From NCBI RefSeq assembly GCF_947036865.1, contig NZ_CAMQSF010000003.1, forward strand, positions 1 through 64,000: a stretch of DNA of 64,000 nt, given 5' to 3'. This document shows positions 1 to 8,540 of this stretch, piece after piece (the stretch's first letter is position 1; each line of letters begins with the position of its first letter). Origin of the DNA: an uncultured Caulobacter sp. GTDB lineage: Bacteria > Pseudomonadota > Alphaproteobacteria > Caulobacterales > Caulobacteraceae. The notes beneath the pieces were generated by a model that ran no database searches, had not been told where the DNA came from, and saw only the letters and a program-made list of their open reading frames with translations. A program made the translations under genes and the position numbers.

Positions 1-401
1 CAACCCTCCACTAAATCCGCAGCCCGGCTGTCCCAAAACTTCTGACGACGGACAAAAGAAAATCCCCTTACGACCCACTCTTTAAAGCCCCAGTGGATCA
101 TCCAGAATAAAGCTTCGTGTCAAATCTGTCTCCACGGCCGGGTTCGATTGACACCGGAGCATAAGAACCGTCTTGGTGAGCTCTATGTTCGATTGTCGAC
201 GTAGCGCTCGTGGTAAGTCTCGTCGCGCAATAGCCCGCGCGTCGACCGATGCTCAGTCTAACCGCACAAGCGCGCCGCGTATACGCCATTTCGCGCCGAG
301 ATGGTCCGCGCCAGATTTCCGCGCTCTTGGGTTGACGAACTTCGCCGCCAACGCCACGCCGATGACGTTCACGTGGGCAATCAAAGCCCTTGACCGCCCG
401 T
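1..401. other. No supportable gene at left edge
   Basis: About 400 bases downstream of the flippase gene. Open frames exist on both strands (roughly 98-289 minus and 173-457 plus), but none has a recognisable domain, a convincing ribosome binding site or a protein-like composition, and one runs antisense into the flippase. I see no RNA gene or clear repeat. It may be decayed DNA at the edge of the polysaccharide cassette, but that is only a guess. Confidence 0.5.
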
Positions 402-1847
402 CTAGGGGCGTTCGGTCTCGGGCGCCTTTCGGAGCAGATTCACCGCCCGCGACCTGAAGCCGCCGATATCGAACGTCAGCGCCAGCGCGCCATAGACCAG
501 GGCGCCGACGGCGGCCTTCACGCTGAGCTTGCCAAATCCGCCGATGGCGGGAATCTGCCTGACGCACAGCGCCATGACGAGGCTCGCCAAGCCGACCTTG
601 AGAAGGACGTCTATGGGGAAGGGAAGGGGGCAGGCCCACCGCCCGAAGAACCACGCGGCGGCGAGGCCGACCGCATAGCTCGCCGTGGTGGCCTGCAGCG
701 CGCCTTCCAGGCCGAAGATGGGAATGAGCGCGACGTTCAGCACGATGTTCAGGACCGCTGGTATCGCCATCGTCAGCACCAGCAGCTTCGTGCGTCGGGC
801 AAGGCCGAAGGCCTGCATGAGATAGTAGGTGGTCACGCCCGAAAGCCAGCCGCTGGCGGCGATCCACGGCGTCACCCGCACGGCGTCCGCGCGCAAGGCG
901 GGGCCGACCATGACTTCGACGAGCGGACGGCTCACGAGGATGAGGCCGACGGCGGCGGGCAGGGTTATCAGGATCAGCAGGGACGCCTGCTCCTTGGCCG
1001 CGGCGTTGAGCGCCGCCTTGCCGCCGCGTTCCAGGGCCGCGACCAGCGCGGGCGCCCCGGCCATGTTGAGCCAGATGAAGAGGACTTCGAGGGTCCGGTT
1101 CCCCAGGGCGTAGCCGGCGTGGTAGGCGCCCACGACCGACTCCCCGAGCATGCTACCCAGGATCAGGCGGTCGGCGCTGGACAGCACCGTCGCCATGATC
1201 AGCGAGGCGGAGACGGGGAGGCCGTAGTTGGCGTATTCGAGCGCGAACGACGGCGTGAACTTGCCGCCGCTCATGCTCGAGATTTCGGTCGGCAGCACCA
1301 GAAGGCAGATCACCAACGAGGCGCAGCCCACCCCGAGGAGCGGGGCGGCCCCGCCAAGCCCGAGCTTGACGAGGCCGACGCCCAGCAGAAAGCCGCCGGC
1401 GGACTGGAAGACCGACAGCATCGCGACCTTTGTGGTTTCGCCCGCGGCGCGTCGCTTATCGAGGGCGAGCTTGGCGACGCTGTTGGCCAGGCACGAGACT
1501 AGCGCCGCGATCAGCGCGGTCTCCAGCGACTTGCCGAGCGGCAACGCCAGGACCACCAGTATGGCGAGCGGCACGGCCGCCGCGCTGAGCCCCCAAAGAC
1601 GATACAGCGTGGCGAAGTGGTCCGAGAGCTGGCCATCACGCTGGCGGATGGCCCAGAAGCGTACGGTCGAGGCCTCCGTCCAGGAAAGCAGGCAGACCTG
1701 AACCAGGCTGCCCGCCGAAAAGCCCAGAACGTACGCGCCGTAAAGCGCGGGGCTCAGGAGCCGGGTAAAGACGACCATCGTCAATATGCCGGTCGCCGCT
1801 TGTACGAACGCTACCGGCAGATATCCGAAAATGCCCCGCCAAAACAT
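402..1847 (-). CDS. Polysaccharide flippase, Wzx/MATE-like (oligosaccharide transporter family)
   Basis: A 481-residue integral membrane protein with about 12-14 hydrophobic helices spread over its whole length, the size and pattern of Wzx-type O-antigen/exopolysaccharide flippases. The N-terminus (FGYLPVAFVQAATGILTMVVFTR) and the middle segment with a DRLILGSMLG motif near residue 230 are typical of the family, which moves undecaprenyl-linked oligosaccharide repeat units across the inner membrane. It lies 56 bp downstream of a Wzy-like polymerase gene on the same strand, so the two probably share a transcript. Unlike its upstream neighbour it has ordinary high-GC codon use, so it may belong to the host background while the polymerase was acquired. 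Substrate unknown; holdfast, LPS or capsule assembly are all possible. Confidence 0.85.
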   Translation of the reverse strand: MFWRGIFGYLPVAFVQAATGILTMVVFTRLLSPALYGAYVLGFSAGSLVQVCLLSWTEASTVRFWAIRQRDGQLSDHFATLYRLWGLSAAAVPLAILVVLALPLGKSLETALIAALVSCLANSVAKLALDKRRAAGETTKVAMLSVFQSAGGFLLGVGLVKLGLGGAAPLLGVGCASLVICLLVLPTEISSMSGGKFTPSFALEYANYGLPVSASLIMATVLSSADRLILGSMLGESVVGAYHAGYALGNRTLEVLFIWLNMAGAPALVAALERGGKAALNAAAKEQASLLILITLPAAVGLILVSRPLVEVMVGPALRADAVRVTPWIAASGWLSGVTTYYLMQAFGLARRTKLLVLTMAIPAVLNIVLNVALIPIFGLEGALQATTASYAVGLAAAWFFGRWACPLPFPIDVLLKVGLASLVMALCVRQIPAIGGFGKLSVKAAVGALVYGALALTFDIGGFRSRAVNLLRKAPETERP

Positions 1848-1870
1848 TAATTATATGCACCCGGTCTTAG

Positions 1871-1896
1871 AAGGTGGTCCAAGTATAGACCACCTT
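1871..1896 (-). terminator. Hairpin between the Wzy-like and flippase genes
   Basis: Perfect 9-bp inverted repeat AAGGTGGTC / GACCACCTT with an 8-base loop, starting 8 bases after the Wzy-like stop codon. No T-run follows on the minus strand, so it may be a partial terminator or an mRNA 3'-end stabiliser that reduces flippase expression relative to the polymerase. Confidence 0.45.
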
Positions 1897-1903
1897 CCAG
1901 TGG

Positions 1904-3256
1904 TCAAGATCTCAGCGGTTGGGCCGCGAACTGCTTTCTTCCCGCGTATCCGAAAGCCAAGGCTGTCATGAACAGGATCAGCTCGTTCGTAAAAGGCGCT
2001 GACGCCAAGGAAACCAACAGAGCGAGGAAAATAAAAGACTGGCAAACACGAAGCCATCCGGCATTTATACGTTCGCCTTTCTTACGAGTCTGAAAAATTC
2101 GCAAGAGGAAAACACCAAGGAAGGCGATGTAGGATATGCCACCGATCCATCCTCCCTCTGCGATAATCTTTGGCCAAAACACATCCTGCAAAAATGCGGC
2201 GTACTCACGGCTGCCGCCCCATAAAAGGTGAATGTTGTAGGCGTAATAGACGTTGCTATAGCCCCCCTGATACGACGGCGCGCTCCCGAACGCCCCCCCA
2301 CCCGAGCCGAGCGGAAAAAAGTCGCTGGCTATCCGCCAGGAGGCGTCGGTCATGCCGGCCCGCACCGTGGGAATGGAGCTCTCGCCCCAGAACATGCCGA
2401 CGTGCTTGAGAACCGCAGCGCCGAAATCCGAAGTGGCTACGAGAAAGCCGCCCATGGCGATCAGTGAGGCGGCGATGATGCGCATGCCGATGTCGAAGCG
2501 TTCGCGCCGCTGCATGCGAATGATCAGGAAATTTCCGAGAAGTAGTGCGAATATTTCCTTAATGGAGACGCACAAAATTGCCAATAAAGAAAAGCATATT
2601 ACGCCCGCCATATTCATTGATGTGCGACGCTTCGAGTATTGATAGGCCATATAAAACGCCGAAAACGTATACAGCCACGCAAGTTCCGTAGGGTGGTGAA
2701 AGAGGCCGCGCGGTTGGATAAATCCGCTTTTAATTTGAAGAATTTCCCCGTGAATATCGGATTTGCGTAGATAGTCTAGCGCCATAAACGGCGTGTTTAT
2801 GATTGCTATAATTATCATTGTCCTAAGGACTGAGCTAATGATGCGCTCCGGGTCCTTGGAATTTGAAAATATATAGCACATGGCAAGGGCGAATACGGCG
2901 ATTTTCGCGTCGAGCAATATCGCGATGAGCCCGGATTGTGGCTGCAGTACCCCGCCGAGCTGATTAGATATTGCACCCAAGTAAAGAAATAGTGCGTAGA
3001 GCAGGAAAAAGAAAACCGGGAGAACGTCTCGGCTGCGAATAACGTACGAAATTGCAAAAGGTAGGGCGAGAACCGCAGTTATCTCATCGAGCAGCGAGGG
3101 GGAATATCTATATGCAAACGCGAGCAAGATGTAGTGTAATAACACATAAAACATACACGCGAAATTCGTAAAGTCTTCCGAGCTCAATCCTCGGGACCGT
3201 TTGGGCTTGGCTAGGGTGCGGTGGTTCTCGTACATGGAGGAATGCGCTGTGGTCAT
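1904..3256 (-). CDS. Wzy-like O-antigen/exopolysaccharide polymerase (O-antigen ligase family)
   Basis: Polytopic membrane protein of about 450 residues with roughly 10-12 hydrophobic helices and a large periplasmic loop in the C-terminal half (around residues 280-370), the layout of Wzy polymerases and WaaL ligases. Sequence conservation in this family is low, so the call rests on topology, an HHPTELAW segment before a central helix, and the neighbouring Wzx-type flippase. It would link oligosaccharide repeat units on the periplasmic face of the inner membrane. Start chosen at 3256 because GAGG lies 5 bases upstream of that ATG; an in-frame ATG at 3280 is the alternative. Codon use is AT-rich compared with the surroundings, suggesting acquisition by transfer. 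Confidence 0.7.
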   Translation of the reverse strand: MTTAHSSMYENHRTLAKPKRSRGLSSEDFTNFACMFYVLLHYILLAFAYRYSPSLLDEITAVLALPFAISYVIRSRDVLPVFFFLLYALFLYLGAISNQLGGVLQPQSGLIAILLDAKIAVFALAMCYIFSNSKDPERIISSVLRTMIIIAIINTPFMALDYLRKSDIHGEILQIKSGFIQPRGLFHHPTELAWLYTFSAFYMAYQYSKRRTSMNMAGVICFSLLAILCVSIKEIFALLLGNFLIIRMQRRERFDIGMRIIAASLIAMGGFLVATSDFGAAVLKHVGMFWGESSIPTVRAGMTDASWRIASDFFPLGSGGGAFGSAPSYQGGYSNVYYAYNIHLLWGGSREYAAFLQDVFWPKIIAEGGWIGGISYIAFLGVFLLRIFQTRKKGERINAGWLRVCQSFIFLALLVSLASAPFTNELILFMTALAFGYAGRKQFAAQPLRS

Positions 3257-3352
3257 TTTCGCCTCGGGCTGCCCCCTCATATTGGGAAAGTCCGCCAGGC
3301 GCCATCATCAAAGTGGCAAGAGCGACTTGAGTGCTCAACAAGAGGGGATGGG

Positions 3353-4413
3353 ATGCAATTAAGGGGAGAGTCCGTTGGCCTTGAGGGGGGCGCGGGAAAA
3401 TACAACGGCATTCAATGCCTAAGGCTTGTTGCGGCCTTCATTGTAATATTGATGCACTCTACTTTCTATTTGAAGGAAAGGCTAGTTCCAGAATATCCTA
3501 TATGGCTAAACGGCGCTCGTGGTGTGGATATATTCTTCACGATAAGCGGATTTGTCATGTTCGTATCCTCAAAACGTCTCAGTGGGATTTCGGGGATAAA
3601 GACGTTTTGTGAGAAGCGAGCGATTAGGATATTGCCGCTCTACTGGTTTGTGACGACGTTGAAATTGGCCATCATGATAGTGGTGCCTGGAGTTGCTCTG
3701 CATTCATCTATAGAAGCTGTATATGTATTAAAGTCTTACCTTCTTATTCCGAGTGAAAATGTTGAGGGCAATGTGGAGCCGTTGCTCGGAGTTGGTTGGA
3801 CGCTCATATTGGAGTTTTTCTTCTATGGGGTCTTTGCAATCGGCCTCTTGGCGAGACGTAAGATTTTGGAATTCTGTAGCATAGTTTTGTTAGCGTTCTT
3901 CGCGATCTCATTCTTTAGGTCTAGCAATTGGCGGCGTACAGAATATATTTCGACGCTAGAGTTCTGGAATTTCTCCTTGGCATGATAATCGCTCAGTTTC
4001 TGGAGCGGCATGCGGTCCCAAGCGTTATATCTGTTTTGGCTGTATTTGTTGGAGCGGCCTACGTCGTCTTTGGTCGCGGACTTGACAACGTCTTTCTGAA
4101 TTCACTCGCCGTCCCCCTTGCTGCGGCAGCGTTGGTTTTTGGCGTGGCGAGCTCCGAAGGGCGCTGGGGTTCCCTCTTTCCGCGGTGGATGATCTATATG
4201 GGGGCGGTTTCCTATGCGCTCTACTTAATTCATCCGATAGTGGCTCCAGTTGCTCCTGTTATATTGAGAAAACTATCGATTGTGTCGCCGCTATTGTCGA
4301 TCACGCTGAGTGTGACAATATCGATTATTGCATCAATATTATTATATGAGTTAGTCGATCGTCCGGTAGGTTCTTTCCTTAATAGATTGATAAAAGGGAA
4401 TCAGACTCACTGA
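3353..4413 (+). pseudogene. Acyltransferase-3 (OafA/NodX-like) gene split by a -1 frameshift
   Basis: Two overlapping frames together encode one acyltransferase-3 membrane protein of about 350 residues. The first part (from ATG 3353, preceded by AGAGGGGAT) carries the family N-terminus (GIQCLRLVAAFIVILMH, then GVDIFFTISGFVM) with the catalytic His in the first helix. It stops at about 3985. The second part begins in the -1 frame around 3928 with LEFLLGMIIAQF and continues to LYLIHPIV and ELVDRPV, the conserved end. The crossover must lie between about 3925 and 3983, because stops flank it in both frames. This fits loss of one base. No slippery heptamer is visible, so programmed frameshifting is unlikely; a mutation or a sequencing error is more probable. 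It would O-acetylate a surface polysaccharide. Confidence 0.8.
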
Positions 4414-4552
4414 TCACTCGCTTAATTCATACAAAGTAATGAGTGATCTGCTCAGAGATATAGGATTTTTCCTTAATTCTGCACAGCGATTTAAATTCTC
4501 ACGGGGTGGTGATCAGGCGGGAAATGGGGTTCTGTGGCTGTTTGCTATCCAG

Positions 4553-4588
4553 CTTGAGGCCTTTCGCCTCTTTGGCGACGGCCTCAAG
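4553..4588 (-). terminator. Long hairpin downstream of the phospholipase operon
   Basis: Outer arms CTTGAGGCC / GGCCTCAAG enclose inner arms TCGCC / GGCGA with a TCTTT loop. It lies about 43 bases past the stop codon of the phospholipase gene and sits between the operon and the AT-rich patch. Probable transcription end of the five-gene operon; no strong T-run follows on the minus strand. Confidence 0.6.
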
Positions 4589-4630
4589 CCCGGCAGACGG
4601 AGCTCCGTAGTAGCTGCGCGCGCCATTCGC

Positions 4631-5674
4631 TCATTGCGCGGCTTTCTGCTCCCCAAACCACACCGGCTTCGCCTCGAACTTCAGGCCCAGCGGGTCCGGC
4701 GCGCCCGGGTAGTAGTCGCTGCTGATGATCTGGGCGCCGGAGCGTTCGGCCGAGCGCAGGCGGGCCAGGTCGTGGTTGCGGGCTTCCGTGGTGTCAGCGT
4801 CGCTGCGGGTGCGGACCAGGAAGCCTTGGGCGACCAGGGCCTTGATGCGGGCCTCCTCGGGGCGCGGGTCCTGGATGTTGAACACCGCCGCCTCCGGCTC
4901 GTTCTCGGCGTAGAGGCCAAAGAGCACGCGGCCCTTCAGCGACGGATGGCCGGCGCGATAGGCCGCCTCGATGCGCGGGTTGGCGTCGAGCACCATCAGG
5001 ACCTTGCCGCGCGCGGCCTCGGCCGTCGGCCAGCCGCCGCCGGTGACGCCGTCACGCAGGGTGGCGCGGGCGCCGCGCACGTCGTCGGGCGTGATGATCC
5101 GGTCCCGGCCGAAGGTTTTCAGGGCGTCGGCGTCCAGGCCGGCGAAGTCGGCCTCGGTCCACAGCGGCGGGTTCGGAATGGCCGGGGTGTTGAACGGCTC
5201 TTCCTTGGTGTTGACGAAGATGACGAGCGCCTGGTGGCCGGGGTGGGCCTTGGACCAGGTCGCCACCTCGGTGAAGCAGTCGATCAGGCGCAGGCAGTGG
5301 GTGCGGTTGTCGACCACCGGCGCGTGCAGCACCTTGGCGCCGGGACCCTTCATGATCGCGGCCTTGGCCGGATCGTTGGCGTAGGGGCCGGCATAGAGCC
5401 CGCCGGCGGTGTCGGCATAGGGGTCGAACTCCAGCTGGCGCAGTCCGAGGTTCAGCTGGGCCTGGATCGGCGGATGGCCGTATTCGACGCCGCGCGAGTG
5501 CTCGCCCATCACCTGCCGCTGGTGGGCCAGGGCGGCCGGATCGAGCTCGGGACGGTAGCTGTTGTGCGAGCCGAGCCAGCGCAGGGTGTTGAGCTTGGGC
5601 GTCTCGGCCGCGACGGCGGAGAGGGCGAGGGCCGACAGGGCGGCGGCGAGAAGCAGGGGGCGAACCGGCGACAT
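4631..5674 (-). CDS. Secreted PI-PLC-like phospholipase C (SaPLC1-like, Ca2+-dependent type), copy 1
   Basis: 347 residues with a signal peptide (residues 1-23, ending AVAAE). Motifs of the PI-PLC X-domain superfamily, prokaryotic SaPLC1-like branch, are visible: GSHNSY with the first catalytic His near residue 36, AQLNLGLRQLEFD (metal-binding acidic residues), and KVLHAPVVD with the second His. Family members cleave phosphatidylinositol-type lipids or related phosphodiesters outside the cytoplasm. The ATG at 5674 is preferred over an upstream TTG because GAGG precedes it and the signal peptide starts there. It is the last gene of the operon receptor/sigma/anti-sigma/receptor/phospholipase, so its product or substrate is probably linked to what the receptors import. 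A second family member lies at 21092. Real substrate not shown. Confidence 0.8.
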   Translation of the reverse strand: MSPVRPLLLAAALSALALSAVAAETPKLNTLRWLGSHNSYRPELDPAALAHQRQVMGEHSRGVEYGHPPIQAQLNLGLRQLEFDPYADTAGGLYAGPYANDPAKAAIMKGPGAKVLHAPVVDNRTHCLRLIDCFTEVATWSKAHPGHQALVIFVNTKEEPFNTPAIPNPPLWTEADFAGLDADALKTFGRDRIITPDDVRGARATLRDGVTGGGWPTAEAARGKVLMVLDANPRIEAAYRAGHPSLKGRVLFGLYAENEPEAAVFNIQDPRPEEARIKALVAQGFLVRTRSDADTTEARNHDLARLRSAERSGAQIISSDYYPGAPDPLGLKFEAKPVWFGEQKAAQ

Positions 5675-5734
5675 GGCGACCTCATCTTGCAAGAGAAGGG
5701 CGCGGGCCGGCCTTGGACCAGCCCGCGCGAGTTG

Positions 5735-5760
5735 ACGCCCTCCCGCGGAAGGGAGGGCGT
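5735..5760 (-). terminator. Strong hairpin between TonB receptor and phospholipase genes
   Basis: Perfect 10-bp stem ACGCCCTCCC / GGGAGGGCGT with a 6-base loop, starting 11 bases after the receptor stop. It lies inside the operon, so it is more likely a partial terminator or mRNA-protecting structure that sets the receptor:phospholipase ratio than a full stop. A similar hairpin occupies the same position in the second receptor/phospholipase pair. Confidence 0.6.
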
Positions 5761-5770
5761 TGGGGATGGC

Positions 5771-8404
5771 TTAGAACTTGCCGCGGAGCGTCAGCGAGAC
5801 CGTGCGGCCCCAGTGATAGATCTCCATCGGCTGGTCGGTGGTCTTGCCGTAGGTGTAGCGGACCTCGTCGCTCAGGTTCGAGCCTTCCAGGGTCACGGCG
5901 TATCGCGGCGTGATCTGGTAGGAGAGCGAACCGTCCAGCGAGCCGTACGGGGCGATGTAGGACTGGGCCGTCGTGGTGCTGCCGATCGACTGCAGATAGC
6001 GCGAACGCCAGAACCAGCCGAGGCGGGCGCTGAGCGGACCCTTCTCATAGTAGCCGACCAGGTTGTAGCTGGTCTTGGACAGGCCCACGAGGTCGTCCTT
6101 GATCTGGCGATTGCCGGCGAAGTAGTTGGCCTTGCTGTCGACGAGGGTCACCGAGGCCTGCACGCCCAGGCCGCTGAACAGGCCGGGCAGGAACGACAGC
6201 GACTGGTTGTAGGCCGCCTCGAAGCCGCGCACTTGCGCGTCGCCGCCATTGACGTTGGACGACAGCAGCACGTCGCCGCGGCCCGGCACCTGGATCGTGA
6301 CGTTCTGGGCGGTGATGTAGTCGTCCATCTTCTTGAGGAAGACGGCGGCGGTCACGGCCGTGGTCGGGGCCGGGTACCATTCCAGCGAGGCGTCGTACTG
6401 CTTGGCCAGGAAGGGGTTCAGGTCCGGGTTGCCGCCCGAGGCCGTCGGCGAGTCGCGCGAGACGCTGATGCGCGGGGCGCTGTCGGTGACGTTCGGACGG
6501 TTGACGACGCGCGAGGCGGCGAAGCGGGCGATCAGGTCCTCGCGCAGCTCGGCCTTGATGTTCAGGCTGGGCAGCCAGTTCTTGTATTCCTTCAGATAGC
6601 CGACCGGTACTGGGGTCGAGCCGCTGGTCAGCGTGCCGCTGGCCAGCTGCTTGGTCTCGGCATAGCGCACGCCGGCGTTGCCGCTGACCGGCACGCCGCC
6701 CAGGTCGAACTTGAAGTCGCCGCGCACATAGGCGCTGTGGATCTTCTGGTCGACGATGAAGGAGTTGCGCAGGTCGGCCGCCGACAACGGCTGGGCCGCG
6801 ACGGTCGGGGTGTAGAGGCGGTTGTAATAGGCGTCGCGGGTCGGGCTGACCCAGGCGCGCGGGGTATTGCCCGAGAAGTTCGACAGGAAGCCCGAATAGG
6901 GCATCGGCTGGTAGAAGCTGGCGCCCAGCGTGCTCAGCGGCACGTTGAGGATGTCGTTCAGCACCCAGTCGCGGCGCAGATAGGTGCGGTTCAGATTGTG
7001 CTGCTCCGCGCCAAAGGCGATCTTGGTGAACCAGCCCGAGAACACCCGCGCGCCGTCCAGGCGGAAGGTCTCGTCGGTGTCGCGCGAGTCCTTCCAGGTG
7101 TAGTCGAAGGCCTGGCCGACGAAGTTGGCCGGATTGGTGTAGTCGACCGGGGTGGTCAGCTGCGGAATGGCCTTGTAGCCGCGCGAGAAGTCGTAGGTCA
7201 GCGGCGCGAAGAAGGCGATCCGGTCGCGGGTCGTGGCCTTGCCGTCCGGGTGATAGCTGCGGGCGCGCGAATAGCCGTACTCGGCGTTGAAGGTCCAGGC
7301 GCCGGGCGTCCAGGCCTGCTTGACGCCGAAGATCGCCAGGTCGTGGCGGTTCAGGCTGGTCTCGCGCGAGGCCATCCAGCGGACATTGTTGATCGTGGCC
7401 CCGACGACGGTGTCGCCGACCACCTTCTGGCTGCCGGCCACGAACTGCGGCGTGGCGAAGGTGGTGTCGTCCGGATAGATGTCGAGGCCGAACTCGTCAT
7501 AGTCGACGTCCAGGCGGGTCACCAGGATGTCGAGATCGGTCTGGAAGTCGCCGTTCGGCTTCCACTGGCCCGAGATCGCGCCCGACGACAGCTTGCGGTG
7601 CTCGGTCTCGATGGTCGGACGGGTGCGCGAGGGCGTGTAGAAGCCGCTGCCCAGCACCGACTTGAACTTATCGAGGTTCCAGCCGACCTGGTACAGGCGG
7701 TCGTTGCGGACGTGGCGCTCGTCATAGAGGCCCGAGGCCAGCAGGCCCAGGGTCTTGGCCTCGTTGGTCCAGCTCAGCAGGCCCGAGGCCGACGGGTCGG
7801 CCTTCTTTCGCACGTCGTTATAGGTCTCGCGCACCGAGAAGGCGGCCTTCTTGCCCAGGTCGAACGGCTTGAAGGTCTTGATGTTGATATTGCCGCCCAG
7901 GGCGCCTTCATCCATGTCGGCGGTCGGCGTCTTGACGACCTCGATCTGCGAGATCAGCTCGGTCGGCAGCACCTCGAAGCGGAACTGGCGGCCCTTGGCG
8001 CCGCCGTTCTCGATCAGGTCGTTGACCGCGATCGAGCGGCCGTTCAGCTCGGTATACTGGAACTGCGGGCCGAGGCCGCGAACGCTGACATACAGGCCCG
8101 CGCCGCGCTGGCGGTCGATGGTGACGCCGGTCACCAGCTGCAGCGCGTCGGCGGCGTTGCGGGTCGGGAATTTGCCGATGTCCTCGGCGTTGACGGCGTC
8201 CAGGCCGTAGGCGGCGCTGCGCTTCAGCGCGGCGGCGGCCTGCAGGCTCTTGCCGTACGAGGTGATGACGACCTGGTCGACGGTGGTGGCGTCAGCGGCC
8301 GGAGCGGCCGGCTCGGCGGCGAAGGCTTGGCCGGCGCCCAGGGCGGCGAAGGCCAGGACGGCGACGGCGCCCGCGCAGCGGGCGGGCTTGGTGGAGCGGA
8401 TCAT
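5771..8404 (-). CDS. TonB-dependent outer-membrane receptor (paralogue without signalling domain)
   Basis: 877 residues: signal peptide (about 1-29), a TonB-box-like stretch near residue 42 (DQVVITSYGK), plug domain (about 50-190, with YVSVRGLGPQFQ and DMDEGALGGNI) and a 22-strand-type barrel ending in KF. The motif set matches the Xanthomonas/Caulobacter subfamily of TonB receptors. It is clearly a paralogue of the receptor at 10095: both share ENGG..GRQFRFEVLP, NPANFVGQ.FDYTWKDSRD and a QPMEI.HWGR C-terminus. It lacks the N-terminal STN domain, so it is the transport-only partner. The start has GGGGGATA just upstream. Probably induced by the ECF sigma factor encoded upstream in the same operon. 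Ligand unknown; the adjacent phospholipase suggests a phosphoester or lipid head group. Confidence 0.9.
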   Translation of the reverse strand: MIRSTKPARCAGAVAVLAFAALGAGQAFAAEPAAPAADATTVDQVVITSYGKSLQAAAALKRSAAYGLDAVNAEDIGKFPTRNAADALQLVTGVTIDRQRGAGLYVSVRGLGPQFQYTELNGRSIAVNDLIENGGAKGRQFRFEVLPTELISQIEVVKTPTADMDEGALGGNINIKTFKPFDLGKKAAFSVRETYNDVRKKADPSASGLLSWTNEAKTLGLLASGLYDERHVRNDRLYQVGWNLDKFKSVLGSGFYTPSRTRPTIETEHRKLSSGAISGQWKPNGDFQTDLDILVTRLDVDYDEFGLDIYPDDTTFATPQFVAGSQKVVGDTVVGATINNVRWMASRETSLNRHDLAIFGVKQAWTPGAWTFNAEYGYSRARSYHPDGKATTRDRIAFFAPLTYDFSRGYKAIPQLTTPVDYTNPANFVGQAFDYTWKDSRDTDETFRLDGARVFSGWFTKIAFGAEQHNLNRTYLRRDWVLNDILNVPLSTLGASFYQPMPYSGFLSNFSGNTPRAWVSPTRDAYYNRLYTPTVAAQPLSAADLRNSFIVDQKIHSAYVRGDFKFDLGGVPVSGNAGVRYAETKQLASGTLTSGSTPVPVGYLKEYKNWLPSLNIKAELREDLIARFAASRVVNRPNVTDSAPRISVSRDSPTASGGNPDLNPFLAKQYDASLEWYPAPTTAVTAAVFLKKMDDYITAQNVTIQVPGRGDVLLSSNVNGGDAQVRGFEAAYNQSLSFLPGLFSGLGVQASVTLVDSKANYFAGNRQIKDDLVGLSKTSYNLVGYYEKGPLSARLGWFWRSRYLQSIGSTTTAQSYIAPYGSLDGSLSYQITPRYAVTLEGSNLSDEVRYTYGKTTDQPMEIYHWGRTVSLTLRGKF

Positions 8405-8469
8405 GTATCCCCCGATCTTGGTTGGCCCGCGGGGAGGCGCGGGTCGGGGGAGAAGAACGGAAGCCGGGT

Positions 8470-8493
8470 CCCGCCGCCTCAGTCGGCGGCGGG
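8470..8493 (-). terminator. Hairpin between fecR-like gene and TonB receptor gene
   Basis: Perfect 9-bp inverted repeat CCCGCCGCC / GGCGGCGGG with a 6-base loop, in the 136-bp gap between the anti-sigma gene and the second receptor. It separates regulatory from transport genes and could act as an attenuator or processing site. No T-run follows on the minus strand. A separate promoter for the receptor in this gap is also possible. Confidence 0.4.
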
Positions 8494-8540
8494 TGAATTA
8501 TTTGCGACGACCTGTTGAAAACTCTCGACTTTTATCCGTC

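Larger units (their letters stand above)
1850..4520. other. AT-rich patch, probably horizontally acquired
   Basis: Base composition drops visibly here (frequent AAA, ATA, TTA and ATT codons) compared with the GC-rich DNA on both sides. The patch contains the Wzy-like gene and the frameshifted acyltransferase. It begins at the hairpin next to the flippase start and ends before the phospholipase operon terminator. Low GC in polysaccharide polymerase and acyltransferase genes is common and usually reflects transfer and diversifying selection on surface antigens. No insertion sequence or flanking direct repeat was seen. Confidence 0.7.

Noticed and set aside
3925..3983. Programmed -1 frameshift in the acyltransferase gene
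   Set aside because: No X-XXY-YYZ slippery site or nearby stimulatory stem was found at the crossover; mutation or sequencing error is simpler.
4439..8518. Very long plus-strand open frame (about 1359 codons)
   Set aside because: It lies antisense to the phospholipase and TonB receptor genes, which have signal peptides and family motifs. The plus-strand translation is Gly/Arg/Val-rich without domains; it is a high-GC shadow.
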